Source: Pseudomonas fluorescens
GTDB taxonomy: Bacteria; Pseudomonadota; Gammaproteobacteria; Pseudomonadales; Pseudomonadaceae
Direction: 5' to 3'
NCBI GenBank assembly: GCA_902825215.1
Contig: LR782234.1
Location: 2,232,001 to 2,296,000, forward strand
DNA length: 64,000 nt
Part shown: piece by piece, positions 36,106 through 45,269 of the stretch
Position numbering within the stretch: position 1 is the first letter of the stretch
Layout of the letters: every line of letters starts with the position of its first letter
The notes under the pieces: model-generated
What the model saw: only the letters and a program-made list of their open reading frames with translations
The model's database searches: none
Told to the model about the DNA's origin: nothing
Translations under genes and position numbers: made by a program

Positions 36106-38484
36106 ATGAAATTCAGTGAACAATGGCTGCGTGGCTGGGTTAGCCCGCAGGTAGATCGCGACGAGCTGGTTGCCCGTCTGTCGATGGCCGGTCTGGAGGT
36201 CGACAGCGTGACTCCGGCCGCCGGTGTATTCAGCGGTGTGGTGGTGGGTGAGGTGCTGAGCACCGAGCAGCACCCTGATGCCGACAAATTGCGCGTGTGC
36301 CAGGTCAGCAATGGCGCGGAAACCTTTCAGGTCGTGTGCGGTGCGCCGAACGTGCGTCCGGGCCTGAAGATTCCGTTCGCCATGATCGGCGCCGAGCTGC
36401 CGGGCGACTTCAAAATCAAGAAAGCCAAGCTGCGCGGCGTCGAGTCCAACGGCATGCTGTGCTCGCAAGCCGAGCTGCAGATTGGCGAAGGCAACGACGG
36501 TCTGATGGAGCTGCCAGCCGATGCGCCGGTGGGCGAAGATTTCCGGGTTTATCTGGATCTGGAAGACGCGAGCATCGAGGTCGACCTGACCCCGAACCGT
36601 GGCGACTGCCTGTCGCTGGCCGGTCTGGCCCGTGAAGTCGGTGCGCTGTACGCAGCGCCAGTAACGCGTCCGGTCGTGGCCGCCGTTGCCGCCGCGCATG
36701 ACGAAGTACGCTCGGTCGAAGTACTGGCGCCCGCCGCATGCCCGCGTTATCTGGGTCGTGTGATTCGTAACGTCGACCTTTCGAAGCCGACGCCGCTGTG
36801 GATGATTGAGCGCCTGCGTCGCGCCGACGTACGCAGCATCGACGCTGCCGTCGACATCACCAACTACGTGATGCTCGAACTGGGTCAGCCGTTGCACGCG
36901 TTCGATCTCGCCGAAATCAATGGTGGTATCCGTGTGCGCATGGCCGAAGAGGGCGAGAAGCTGGTACTGCTCGACGGTCAGGAAGTCAGCCTGCGTAGCG
37001 ATACGCTGGTAATCGCTGACCACACCCGTGCATTGGCAATTGCCGGTGTGATGGGCGGTGAGCACAGCGGTGTGTCCTCGACTACGCGCGACGTTTTCCT
37101 GGAAAGTGCGTTCTTCGACCAGATCGCTGTCGCGGGCAAAGCTCGTTGGTATGGTTTGCACACTGATGCCTCGCACCGCTACGAGCGTGGCGTTGACTGG
37201 CAACTGGCCCGTGAAGCCATGGAGCGCGCCACTGGCCTGCTGCTGGAGATCACCGGTGGCGAAGCCGGCCCGATCATCGAGACCGTCAGCGAGCAGCACT
37301 TGCCGTCGATCGCGCCGATCACTCTGCGTTCCCAGCGCATCACGCAAATGCTGGGCATGGAAATGGATTCGGCTCAGGTCGAAAGCCTGCTTAGCGGGCT
37401 GGGTCTGAATATTACTGCCGATGGGGCAGGGCAGTGGCGCGTTGAAGTGCCAAGCCATCGCTTCGACATCAGCCTGGAAGTCGATCTGATCGAAGAGCTG
37501 GCGCGTCTTTACGGCTACAACCGTCTGCCGGTTCGTTACCCGCAAGCGCGTCTGGCACCGCAAGCCAAGGCAGAAGCGCGTAGCGATCTGCCGGAGCTGC
37601 GTCGTCTGCTGGTCGCTCGTGGCTATCAGGAAGCGATCACTTACAGCTTCATCGATCCGCGTCAGTTCGAACTGTTCAATCCGGGCGTTGAGCCGCTGTT
37701 GCTGGCCAACCCGATTTCCAATGACATGGCCGCCATGCGTTCGTCGCTGTGGCCGGGCCTGGTCAAAGCGCTGCAGCACAACCTCAATCGTCAACAGGAT
37801 CGCGTGCGGCTGTTCGAAAGCGGTCTGCGTTTCGTCGGCCAGCTCGACGGCCTGAAGCAAGAACCGATGTTGTCGGGTGTGGTTTGCGGCAGCCGCCTGC
37901 CGGAAGGCTGGGCACAAGGTCGCGATACGGTGGACTTCTTCGACGTCAAGGCTGATGTGGAAGCGGTACTGGGCTTCGCCGGCGCGCTGGATTCGTTCAC
38001 CTTTGCACCGGGCAAACACCCGGCGCTGCACCCGGGCCAAACCGCGCGCATCGAACGTGAAGGCCGTGAGGTCGGTTTCATCGGCGCCATTCACCCTGAA
38101 TTGTCGAAAGCGCTGGGCCTGGATCGTCCGGTCTTCGTTTTCGAGCTGGTTCTGGCTGAAGTGGCACTGGGTAAAATGCCGAAATTCCACGAGTTGTCGC
38201 GCTTTCCTGAAGTGCGCCGTGACCTTGCTCTGATCGCGCATAAAGACGTCGCAGCCTCGGCTGTACTGGACGTAATCCGTGAAAATGCAGGCGAATGGCT
38301 CACAGATCTCAGGCTGTTTGACGTGTATCAGGGTAAAGGCATTGATCCTGATAGAAAAAGCCTCGCCGTTGGCTTGACCTGGCAGCATCCATCGCGCACT
38401 CTTAATGACGATGAGGTGAATTCGACGACGCAAAATATCCTCACCTCGCTCGAACAAAGGTTGAACGCCACGTTAAGGAAGTGA
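36106..38484 (+). CDS. pheT: Phenylalanine-tRNA ligase beta subunit
   Basis: A 792-residue subunit with N-terminal tRNA-binding (EMAP-like) domain (about 40-150), B3/B4 editing domain, B5 domain and C-terminal ferredoxin-fold anticodon-binding domain (about 700-792, FHELSRFPEVRRDLALI). It pairs with PheS. The ihfA start lies 3 bases after the stop. A long open frame antisense to it is a coding shadow. Confidence 0.97.
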   Translation: MKFSEQWLRGWVSPQVDRDELVARLSMAGLEVDSVTPAAGVFSGVVVGEVLSTEQHPDADKLRVCQVSNGAETFQVVCGAPNVRPGLKIPFAMIGAELPGDFKIKKAKLRGVESNGMLCSQAELQIGEGNDGLMELPADAPVGEDFRVYLDLEDASIEVDLTPNRGDCLSLAGLAREVGALYAAPVTRPVVAAVAAAHDEVRSVEVLAPAACPRYLGRVIRNVDLSKPTPLWMIERLRRADVRSIDAAVDITNYVMLELGQPLHAFDLAEINGGIRVRMAEEGEKLVLLDGQEVSLRSDTLVIADHTRALAIAGVMGGEHSGVSSTTRDVFLESAFFDQIAVAGKARWYGLHTDASHRYERGVDWQLAREAMERATGLLLEITGGEAGPIIETVSEQHLPSIAPITLRSQRITQMLGMEMDSAQVESLLSGLGLNITADGAGQWRVEVPSHRFDISLEVDLIEELARLYGYNRLPVRYPQARLAPQAKAEARSDLPELRRLLVARGYQEAITYSFIDPRQFELFNPGVEPLLLANPISNDMAAMRSSLWPGLVKALQHNLNRQQDRVRLFESGLRFVGQLDGLKQEPMLSGVVCGSRLPEGWAQGRDTVDFFDVKADVEAVLGFAGALDSFTFAPGKHPALHPGQTARIEREGREVGFIGAIHPELSKALGLDRPVFVFELVLAEVALGKMPKFHELSRFPEVRRDLALIAHKDVAASAVLDVIRENAGEWLTDLRLFDVYQGKGIDPDRKSLAVGLTWQHPSRTLNDDEVNSTTQNILTSLEQRLNATLRK

Positions 38485-38487
38485 CGT

Positions 38488-38790
38488 ATGGGGGCTTTGA
38501 CGAAAGCTGAGATGGCGGAACGTCTGTATGAAGAGCTGGGCCTGAACAAGCGGGAAGCCAAGGAATTGGTAGAACTGTTTTTCGAGGAAATCAGGCACGC
38601 TCTTGAAGACAACGAGCAGGTCAAATTGTCCGGTTTCGGCAATTTCGACCTTCGGGACAAACGCCAGCGGCCTGGCCGCAACCCGAAAACGGGGGAAGAA
38701 ATCCCGATCACGGCTCGCCGTGTGGTCACCTTTCGTCCAGGGCAGAAGTTGAAGGCCCGAGTTGAGGCTTATGCTGGAACCAAGTCATAA
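38488..38790 (+). CDS. ihfA: Integration host factor subunit alpha
   Basis: A 100-residue DNA-bending protein. DNABII fold with the DNA-contacting arm [22 protein letters not shown] including the intercalating Pro. Follows pheT as in E. coli and P. aeruginosa, so it is expressed with the translation cluster and probably also from an internal promoter within pheT. Confidence 0.97.
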   Translation: MGALTKAEMAERLYEELGLNKREAKELVELFFEEIRHALEDNEQVKLSGFGNFDLRDKRQRPGRNPKTGEEIPITARRVVTFRPGQKLKARVEAYAGTKS

Positions 38791-39127
38791 CGACGAGCTA
38801 CCCGTTATCCCGGGCAAACGCTACTTCACCATTGGTGAAGTCAGCGAGCTGTGTGCCGTAAAGCCACACGTGCTGCGCTACTGGGAGCAGGAGTTTCCTC
38901 AACTCAACCCCGTCAAACGCCGCGGAAACCGCCGGTATTATCAGCGCCAGGACGTGCTGATGATCCGGCAGATCCGCGCGCTCCTTTACGATCAGGGTTT
39001 CACCATCGGCGGCGCACGCCTGCGCCTGTCCGGCGATGAAGCCAAAGACGACACCACCCAGTACAAGCAGATGATCCGGCAGATGATTGCCGAGCTGGAA
39101 GACGTGCTGGTAGTACTCAAGAAATAA
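38771..39127 (+). CDS. MerR family transcriptional regulator
   Basis: A 118-residue regulator with N-terminal MerR winged helix ([27 protein letters not shown], about residues 14-40) and a helical dimerisation tail. It lacks metal-binding Cys, so it is not a mercury sensor. The ATG overlaps the ihfA 3' end by 20 bases, a conserved Pseudomonas arrangement. An in-frame TTG at 38762 is possible. Targets unknown. Confidence 0.92.
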   Translation: MLEPSHNDELPVIPGKRYFTIGEVSELCAVKPHVLRYWEQEFPQLNPVKRRGNRRYYQRQDVLMIRQIRALLYDQGFTIGGARLRLSGDEAKDDTTQYKQMIRQMIAELEDVLVVLKK

Positions 39128-39215
39128 AAAGCAGCGTTTGAATACTTCCAGTTTTCAAATGCTTGCGCTATATTCTTGAGCGTTCTTCGAGGTGAAGAAC
39201 GAATGCAACATCAGT

Positions 39216-39292
39216 CGGGGCGTAGCGCAGTCCGGTAGCGCACTAGCATGGGGTGCTAGGGGTCGAGTGTTCGAATCACTCCGTCCCGACCA
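39216..39292 (+). tRNA. tRNA-Pro (anticodon GGG)
   Basis: A 77-base tRNA with encoded CCA: acceptor CGGGGCG/CGTCCCG (one G-T pair), anticodon stem CTAGC/GCTAG with loop ATGGGGT. A TATATT element (39169-39174) upstream may be its -10 box. Same position, after the merR gene, as in other pseudomonads. Confidence 0.97.
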
Positions 39293-39308
39293 TATTTTTC
39301 AATGACTT

Positions 39309-39336
39309 AGCCCAACTCTCACCAGTTGGGCTTTTT
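39309..39336 (+). terminator. Terminator after tRNA-Pro
   Basis: AGCCCAACT, CTCACC loop, AGTTGGGCT and five T: a 9-base-pair perfect stem. Confidence 0.88.
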
Positions 39337-39518
39337 CATGGGCGGTAGATTTGCAGGGGCTTCTCGATTTGGATTTTCTTCGGCGACGCTTGCTGCTGGG
39401 CGCCGTAGACTAGGGCTTCGCCATGAATCGGAATCCTGCACGTGGCTGTTGAAATTCACACCCGCCATGACTTGTAGGCACCCCAGTGGATTAACAAAGA
39501 CCTGAATGGAATCGAGTA

Positions 39519-39695
39519 ATGGAAAAGGCCTTCAAGCAGCCAATGTTTATCGTGGGACTGCCGCTGGTGATGTGCGGCTTCGTTTTCGGCCTTACAGGTC
39601 TTCTTGCCAGCGGAACCTTTGCTTATGTCGCGCCGGGCCTGTTGATACCGGGTCTGGTTTTTATGCTGACAGGTTGGCTGCAGCGTAATAAATGA
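39519..39695 (+). CDS. Small two-helix membrane protein (58 residues)
   Basis: An open frame of 58 codons. It begins MEKAFKQPMFIVGLPLV and is almost wholly hydrophobic: helix 1 about residues 9-31, helix 2 about 35-53, ending WLQRNK. A GGAATCGAG stretch lies before the ATG. Codon use is natural and charges sit at both ends, with positive inside. I do not recognise a family. It lies between the tRNA-Pro terminator and another small gene. Confidence 0.65.
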   Translation: MEKAFKQPMFIVGLPLVMCGFVFGLTGLLASGTFAYVAPGLLIPGLVFMLTGWLQRNK

Positions 39696-39811
39696 TCGGG
39701 CCTCGTCGTCATACCGTCTTTTAAATTCCCGCTCGTCGAGCGAATCGCACTCCTTGGCGTCGGATCGTCTCTCACTGTTATGCGCAGGCCCTGCGCCACT
39801 GACGGGAGAAA

Positions 39812-40039
39812 ATGATGATTGACGACAATAACGGTCCTGAAGCTCCGTATCCGGGACCCAGCGAACAAACGCCGGACTCTGGCGAGGGCCATGACTCTGG
39901 CCTGGACCAGGCTGTGTCTGAGCCAAAGCAGGGGGCCGACGAGCGACCAGAGGACTGGAATCCGCCACCCGGGAATCCTGGTTCCGATCAGGATGCCCAG
40001 ACAGGCCGGGATAACGGCGGCGCGAAACAGGCGCCATGA
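39812..40039 (+). CDS. Small Pro/Gly/Asp-rich disordered protein
   Basis: A 75-residue acidic, low-complexity protein (MMIDDNNGPEAPYPGPSEQ, later ERPEDWNPPPGNPGSDQD) with no hydrophobic core, probably intrinsically disordered. Two ATG codons in tandem follow GGGAGAAA. It is followed at once by a terminator, supporting a real transcript. Function unknown. Confidence 0.6.
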   Translation: MMIDDNNGPEAPYPGPSEQTPDSGEGHDSGLDQAVSEPKQGADERPEDWNPPPGNPGSDQDAQTGRDNGGAKQAP

Positions 40040-40058
40040 ACTTCTATCCTTCACAACA

Positions 40059-40083
40059 CCCGGCCAACGCGCCGGGTTTTTTG
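40059..40083 (+). terminator. Rho-independent terminator
   Basis: ACCCGGC, CAACGC loop, GCCGGGT and a T6 run, 19 bases after the stop of the preceding small gene. Confidence 0.85.
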
Positions 40084-40206
40084 TTGCCGTCGAAGTGTGG
40101 ATTAATTCTGAAAAAAGTCGCGGACATCGCCACCATGGCGCGAAAAGAGCTGAAGCCGGGGCGCCCGCGCTGGATACTTCGCTCCAGCTGCGGGCAGTCA
40201 GCACAT

Positions 40207-40341
40207 TCACTCTACGGTACAGATCCAGCGATGGTTGTATCGGTAAGGCGCGCGGGTGAAATGGATGTCTGAAACCCTGTTCATGCCTCGCTCTTGAAGC
40301 GCTTCAGTCAGTTTTGCGAGTGTCTCTGCCTGGATAGTCAT
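40207..40341 (-). CDS. Small unrecognised protein (44 residues)
   Basis: A 45-codon frame on the minus strand that begins MTIQAETLAKLTEALQERG and ends RYNHRWICTVE. A GAGGTGA ribosome site stands 5 bases before its ATG. The first half is an amphipathic helix; the second is basic and aromatic. It is the only gene-like content seen in the 40084-40612 gap; the rest of that gap is AT-rich and empty. Too short to have been called by simple length cut-offs. Function unknown. Confidence 0.55.
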   Translation of the reverse strand: MTIQAETLAKLTEALQERGMNRVSDIHFTRAPYRYNHRWICTVE

Positions 40342-40612
40342 TACTGTCACCTCGTCAGATTTACTGCATTCATAATTCTTGACCGAGGGATCAGCTGGCT
40401 AATTCATTTTTTCTAATTTAGTAATTGAGGCTGCGCAAATATCCTTGCGTCACCCGAAAAATAGTTGCAAACCTCATCGGGAGCGACGCTAGCTTTCAGC
40501 CATTAGCACATCCGACCTAATTGCCCCTGTCCCGGCTCGACTTTAAAGTCCTGTCGCCTGACAGCTTGCTGTCAAAATTTTCCTGCATAAAAATCAAAAA
40601 GGTCGATCTGCA

Positions 40613-40900
40613 ATGAACTCATCAAGGACTGTCCCGGTTCTCGTTTTATTCGCAACATTCGCGCTCGCGGTCTCTGGATGCCAGACCGTCAAACCGGGAG
40701 AAAGTGATCTGAAGGATCGAGCGCAGACCACCATTGGCAAACCCGTTATCAAGGTTACAAACATCCGCAACGACTTCAATACGACGTACTACACCGCTCA
40801 AACCGATGGCGGCGAATACAAATGCGAACTTCCGAGTGGCCCGATGGTTGCGCTGGGTTCCATGGGAATGGGGCTTGGCGCTCAGTGCACCAAGCAATGA
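40613..40900 (+). CDS. Small lipoprotein
   Basis: A 95-residue envelope protein with lipobox VSGC (Cys23). The mature part is mostly beta in character (VIKVTNIRNDFNTTYYTAQTDGGEYKCELPSGPM) and has a Cys pair. It ends in a Gly/Met-rich stretch (ALGSMGMGLGAQC). Family not recognised. A perfect hairpin follows 29 bases after the stop. Confidence 0.72.
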   Translation: MNSSRTVPVLVLFATFALAVSGCQTVKPGESDLKDRAQTTIGKPVIKVTNIRNDFNTTYYTAQTDGGEYKCELPSGPMVALGSMGMGLGAQCTKQ

Positions 40901-40929
40901 CGAACCGGTTTGTTCGAGACTGAAATGCA

Positions 40930-40956
40930 AAGGCCAATGTCAACGACATTGGCCTT
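40930..40956. terminator. Hairpin terminator between convergent genes
   Basis: AAGGCCAATGTC, AAC loop, GACATTGGCCTT: 12 perfect base pairs. The T tract is weak on both strands, so it may also be an mRNA-stabilising end. Confidence 0.65.
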
Positions 40957-41013
40957 CGTCATTTCTGGATGCCCGAGCTACAGACCGGATGGTCTTCGAT
41001 TGTTAATGGGATA

Positions 41014-41289
41014 TCACTGAGCAGGCTTTTTATCCATATCTTTGGAGTCGCTGGATGTAGCGGCATCCTTTTCCGTCTCATGAGGCTGTGACCCCGCGTT
41101 GGCCCCCGATGACTCTTCGCCTTTCTTGTCTGCCTTCTCATCATGGTCGCGGGAGCTTTCTGCATGATTGACACCCGGCAGGGCGGTGGCGGGGGTGGCA
41201 GCACCTGCGGTTGTTTCGGCTGACGATGCATGAAGCGGGACGATCAGAAACAGACTGGCGAGCGATAGGGCGGCGATGTTTCTGTTCAT
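41014..41289 (-). CDS. Secreted Glu/Asp/Lys-rich hypothetical protein
   Basis: A 91-residue precursor with signal peptide (MNRNIAALSLASLFLIVPLHASSA). The mature part is highly charged and low-complexity (ESSRDHDEKADKKGEESSG, KDAATSSDSKDMDKKPAQ), so probably disordered in the periplasm. The start at 41289 is chosen because it gives the signal peptide. Function unknown. Confidence 0.6.
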   Translation of the reverse strand: MNRNIAALSLASLFLIVPLHASSAETTAGAATPATALPGVNHAESSRDHDEKADKKGEESSGANAGSQPHETEKDAATSSDSKDMDKKPAQ

Positions 41290-41485
41290 GGCATGAGCCT
41301 TCTGCGGGGCGGGATGTACTGTTTTGGATAGGCCGGCCCGCCAAAGGTGCGAGGGACTGGACGAGTGGCAGAGCTCAGGATGCATTCGTTTCAAAGGTGA
41401 GTATTCGCAAGAAGGCAAATTGCTGGCCCCCGGACTTGGTCTGTCCCGGCAAAATCGCCTTTTTTCAGAAGGTTAGATCGGCTAT

Positions 41486-41815
41486 ATGCGGACGATTGTC
41501 ATGACCGTTGCGACGCTTTCCCTGGCTTTGATCGTCTCGGGCGTGCAAGCAAAAGAGCTAAGCAAGAACCATCGCTTTGCCTGCACCTGGGGCTCGGACA
41601 TTGCTGCCGGCGCGCAGCGGTCAAAACTCTCTGGAGTCTCGTTGTATGGCGCGCGAAAACAGTTGCAGGTTCGGCGGTTCCAGCAGCCCTGGATGCGCAT
41701 GACCGCGATGGGCATTACCGAGCAAACCTATAACAGCAGTTCGAAGCTAAAACCCGCGGCGGTCAAACAGACCTATTACGAACAGTGCGTACGCCACGAG
41801 CTGGCACGGCGCTGA
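41486..41815 (+). CDS. Secreted hypothetical protein
   Basis: A 109-residue protein with a signal peptide (MRTIVMTVATLSLALIVSGVQA) and a basic mature region with two Cys (FACTWGSD, YEQCVRHEL) that could form one disulfide. Family not recognised. It is preceded by AT-rich DNA without an evident strong ribosome site. Confidence 0.6.
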   Translation: MRTIVMTVATLSLALIVSGVQAKELSKNHRFACTWGSDIAAGAQRSKLSGVSLYGARKQLQVRRFQQPWMRMTAMGITEQTYNSSSKLKPAAVKQTYYEQCVRHELARR

Positions 41816-41844
41816 TGCCGGTGTGTGTAGGTTGACCGGACAGC

Positions 41845-42789
41845 TCAGGAGTCGCCAGAGCCCTTGGCCACTGCCGGCCCGGCAATCCGCGGCGATGGTT
41901 TGGTCTGCATCAACGCATCCAGTGCCTTGCGATAGTCCCGGCCGCCGAGGGCCATGCTGTTGTTGTGTGTCGCTCCGGGCACCAGTAGCAGGCGTTTGGG
42001 CTGCTCAGCGGCATTGAACAATTGCTCGCTGAAGCGCGGCGGTACGAAGGCATCAGCCTGGCCATGTACTACCAGCAATGGCATGTGGATGTCGGCGATC
42101 TTGTCGATGGAGTCGAATTTCTGTGACAAGAGCCAGCGCACGGGTAGCGAGGTATTGGCGACGGCGGCAGCCACGTCGGCCAGCGAGGTGAAGGTCGACT
42201 CAATGACCAGACCGCGCACGGGTAAGGGGGAGTGGCTGCGAGCAGCGCGCTGTCCGAGTTCAGCGGCCAGATCAATCGCTACCGCGCCGCCGAGAGAGTG
42301 ACCATATATCAGGCGCTTGTTCGGGTCCGGTTGCAGTAGTTGGAAGCGTTCCCACGCAACGCGAGCGTCTTCATAAACACTGCTTTCCGACGGTAGATCA
42401 CCTTTGCTCTGGCCAAAGCCACGGTAATCGATGGCCAACACCGAATAGCCCGCCGCGCGCAGTTGTTCAATGCGGAACAACTGCCCGGTGAGATTCCAGC
42501 GCACCCCGTGCAGATACAAAATCGCCGGCGCATCGGCTTTCTCCGCCGGCCACCACCAGGCATGGATGTTTTGTCCGGCCTTGAAGCTTTTCGGTTGCAG
42601 GTCGAGTTCCTGCACGCTGCCGGGCAAGCCGTGATACCAGCCAGCGTCGCCCGGTTCTATGCGAAACAGCAGGGTGCGCTCGGTGTGTTCAAGTACGGCA
42701 CAACTGGTCGGCACGCCGATGATCAACGCGGCCATGCAGGCGAACGCCAGGCGGCGACGGCGCAGACGCGTCATGAAGGACCGGAACAT
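41845..42789 (-). CDS. Alpha/beta hydrolase, BEM46-like, membrane-anchored
   Basis: A serine hydrolase of about 314 residues with N-terminal positively charged patch and membrane anchor (AFACMAALIIGVPTSCAVL). The Cys in PTSCAVL is a possible but non-standard lipobox. Fold markers: ILYLHG, the oxyanion segment, nucleophile elbow GHSLGG, Asp in VVHGQADAFVP and His in PGATHNN. The ATG at 42789 has GGGTGA upstream; a GTG at 42801 is the alternative. Substrate unknown. Confidence 0.82.
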   Translation of the reverse strand: MFRSFMTRLRRRRLAFACMAALIIGVPTSCAVLEHTERTLLFRIEPGDAGWYHGLPGSVQELDLQPKSFKAGQNIHAWWWPAEKADAPAILYLHGVRWNLTGQLFRIEQLRAAGYSVLAIDYRGFGQSKGDLPSESSVYEDARVAWERFQLLQPDPNKRLIYGHSLGGAVAIDLAAELGQRAARSHSPLPVRGLVIESTFTSLADVAAAVANTSLPVRWLLSQKFDSIDKIADIHMPLLVVHGQADAFVPPRFSEQLFNAAEQPKRLLLVPGATHNNSMALGGRDYRKALDALMQTKPSPRIAGPAVAKGSGDS

Positions 42790-42901
42790 TAAACGTTTCA
42801 CCCAAGCGCAGACAAAGAACGCGTTTTACCAGATGCTCAGGTCTGCGCGTGATTTTTTCGACCGCTGTCCGGCGGCATTGATTACAAAATGCTGCGATGG
42901 C

Positions 42902-43900
42902 TCAACTCACCTGCAGCACGATCTTGCCGATATGGTCACCTGCCTCCATATGAGCGTGGGCCTTCGCCGCGTCGGAGAGCGGGTAGACCTTATCGATCAT
43001 CGGCAGACAGCGTCCGGCAGCCAGCGCTGGCCAGACATGCTCACGCAGTTGATCGGCAATGGCGGCTTTTTCAGCAGCGGTGCGGGCGCGCAAGAGAGAG
43101 CCAGTGATCACCGCGCGTTTGGCCATCATGGCCAGCAGATCAAAGTCATTGGCTCGCGCACCACCGAGGAAACCGAGCATCACCAGCCGGCCGTCCATCG
43201 CCAGCGCACTGACATTACTGTTGAGGTACGAACCGCCCATGATGTCGAGAATGACGTTGACCCCGTGGTTGTCGGTCTTCTCGGCGATGACTGCCGCGAA
43301 ATCCTCATCGCGATAGTTGATCGCTTCGCCACTCAGATCGCGAATCGCTGCGCATTTGTCCGGGCTGCCGGCGGTTGCGAATGCTTCAATACCGAACTCG
43401 CGGCACAGCATCAGCGCGGTAGTGCCGATACCGCTGGTGCCACCGTGAATCAGCACGCGCTGCCCACGACTCGCGCCGCCAAGGCCGAACAGGTTGGCCC
43501 AGACGGTGAAGAAGGTTTCCGGAATGGCCGCAGCATGCACCCAGTCGAGGCCGGCGGGGATCGGCAGCGTCTGGCCGGCTGGAACTGCACAGTATTCGGC
43601 ATAGCCGCCACCATTGGTCAGCGCGCAGACGCGGTCACCGATGGCGAACTGTTTGACACCCTCGCCAAGCGCGACGACTTCGCCGGAGACTTCCAGGCCT
43701 GGAATCGGGTTCATGCCGGGTTTCATTGGGTATTTACCGGCACGCTGCAACGCGTCCGGGCGATTGATACCGGCGGCATGCACGCGAATCAGCACTTCGC
43801 CGGCGGCAGCGACCGGCAGCGGCACGCGCTTGGCCTGCAAGACTTCCGGCCCACCAGGTTCGGTGATTTCGATACGGGTCATTTCATTGGGCAGGGACAT
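42902..43900 (-). CDS. Zinc-free NAD(P)H:quinone oxidoreductase, PIG3 type
   Basis: A 332-residue MDR-superfamily oxidoreductase. It has the GroES-like N-terminal half (VHAAGINRPDALQRAGKYP) and the NADP-binding loop LIHGGTSGIGTTALML. The zinc ligands of true alcohol dehydrogenases are lacking. The ATG at 43900 follows AGGAG. It is 59 bases downstream of the MFS gene on the same strand and may share its transcript. Confidence 0.88.
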   Translation of the reverse strand: MSLPNEMTRIEITEPGGPEVLQAKRVPLPVAAAGEVLIRVHAAGINRPDALQRAGKYPMKPGMNPIPGLEVSGEVVALGEGVKQFAIGDRVCALTNGGGYAEYCAVPAGQTLPIPAGLDWVHAAAIPETFFTVWANLFGLGGASRGQRVLIHGGTSGIGTTALMLCREFGIEAFATAGSPDKCAAIRDLSGEAINYRDEDFAAVIAEKTDNHGVNVILDIMGGSYLNSNVSALAMDGRLVMLGFLGGARANDFDLLAMMAKRAVITGSLLRARTAAEKAAIADQLREHVWPALAAGRCLPMIDKVYPLSDAAKAHAHMEAGDHIGKIVLQVS

Positions 43901-43959
43901 GTCGACTCCTGTTGGATACGTTCTGTAATGGGAGCTTGCCGGGTGGGCAATGATTCCCC

Positions 43960-45159
43960 TCAATTTGCGCAACGGCGTGGTTCAATCGGGGCGGGCAGCC
44001 ATCTCATGGCTTGTTCCAGCAGTAGCGCCACAATGATCGCGCCTGCGGCGACCACGAACAACAATGTGTGATGACCGCCACTGGCGTTGAACAATGCCGA
44101 ATAGGCAAAACCGGCCAAGGCTTGAAACGTGGCGAACGACACGGTGGCGCGGCTCCAGGCAATCTGCTGACGATGATGCTCCGGCACCAGCTCATGCACC
44201 CGCGCCAGGGCCAGCGGCACGATCCCCGGCGGAAAGGAACCGAGAATCACCGCCAGCAACGCCAGTACCAGCAACGAGTGAGATACTGCGAGCAAACCGA
44301 GAGCAATTGCTTGCACCACCAGCACCATACGAATGCCAGCGCGCGCGCCCAGGTGATCGGCAAGAAAACCATAACTCACCGGCCCGACAATCGCGCCCAG
44401 ACCGTACATCACCCAGATCAGCGCACCGGTGTGCGCGCCGGCGCCAAGACCACGCGCCACGTAATCCACCAGGAACACCATCGCCGGCACCAGACCTGCG
44501 GCCATGAACGCGTACTGGGCGAACAACAGATACACCGCGCGCGGTGTCGACTCTACTCCCGTCGCTTCATGTGTCACTGGCGGATGGGCAAAGTCGTCTG
44601 GCCAGCCGAACCAGCTCAGTGCGGTCAGCACCAGTGCCAAAGCGCCAAGGCCCAGCCATGTTGCCTGCAAGCCCAAGCTCAACAGCGGCGGCACCAACGT
44701 CCCGGAGCCAGCGATGCCGAGGCCGATGCCGAGGAAGATCGCGCCACTGGCCAATCCTTTGCGTGCTGTCGGCACATGCGGCAGAACGGTTGCAGCCACC
44801 AGCACCATGATCGCGCCACCGGCAATGCCCGACAGCAGCCGCCAGCCGAAGAACCAGCTCACCGATAACGGGAATGCGCAGGCAAAAAACGCCGCCGTGA
44901 CCACCAGCATCATCAGCCGCAAGGCATTTTTGTTACCGAGCTGGCGCGCCGTCGGCCGACCGAGCAGGGCGCCGATCATGTAGCCGACCAGATTGGCCGC
45001 GCCGAGGTAAACCACATCATTGGCGCTGAACCAGCGGGCTTCAATCAGCGAAGGAATCAACGGGGTGTAGGCGAAGCGCGCCAGGCCAATGCTGACAAGG
45101 CTGGCACAGAGTCCGGCGAAGATCGGCATCCAGATGCCGGAGGAGGTTGAAGTACGCAT
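43960..45159 (-). CDS. YbfB/YjiJ family MFS transporter
   Basis: A 399-residue membrane transporter with 12 predicted helices. The start IWMPIFAGLCASLVSIGLARFAYTPLIPSLI, containing the GLARFAYTPL motif, is diagnostic of the YbfB/YjiJ group. A LysR-type regulator is divergent from it with a 110-base shared promoter region, so it is probably that regulator's target. Substrate unknown. Confidence 0.88.
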   Translation of the reverse strand: MRTSTSSGIWMPIFAGLCASLVSIGLARFAYTPLIPSLIEARWFSANDVVYLGAANLVGYMIGALLGRPTARQLGNKNALRLMMLVVTAAFFACAFPLSVSWFFGWRLLSGIAGGAIMVLVAATVLPHVPTARKGLASGAIFLGIGLGIAGSGTLVPPLLSLGLQATWLGLGALALVLTALSWFGWPDDFAHPPVTHEATGVESTPRAVYLLFAQYAFMAAGLVPAMVFLVDYVARGLGAGAHTGALIWVMYGLGAIVGPVSYGFLADHLGARAGIRMVLVVQAIALGLLAVSHSLLVLALLAVILGSFPPGIVPLALARVHELVPEHHRQQIAWSRATVSFATFQALAGFAYSALFNASGGHHTLLFVVAAGAIIVALLLEQAMRWLPAPIEPRRCAN

Positions 45160-45269
45160 GACAGCGATCTCAAGAAAGGTTTATGCCATTGAGCATATCC
45201 GCTATCGTCGCTGCATCAGTGCAGCGATTAAGCGGCGCGCTGATGCATTTTTGCATTGCGGGGGAAAAC

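Noticed and set aside
42659..44071. Plus-strand frame across the hydrolase and quinone oxidoreductase genes
   Set aside because: Antisense to two genes with strong family signatures; spans their intergenic gap without a ribosome site.
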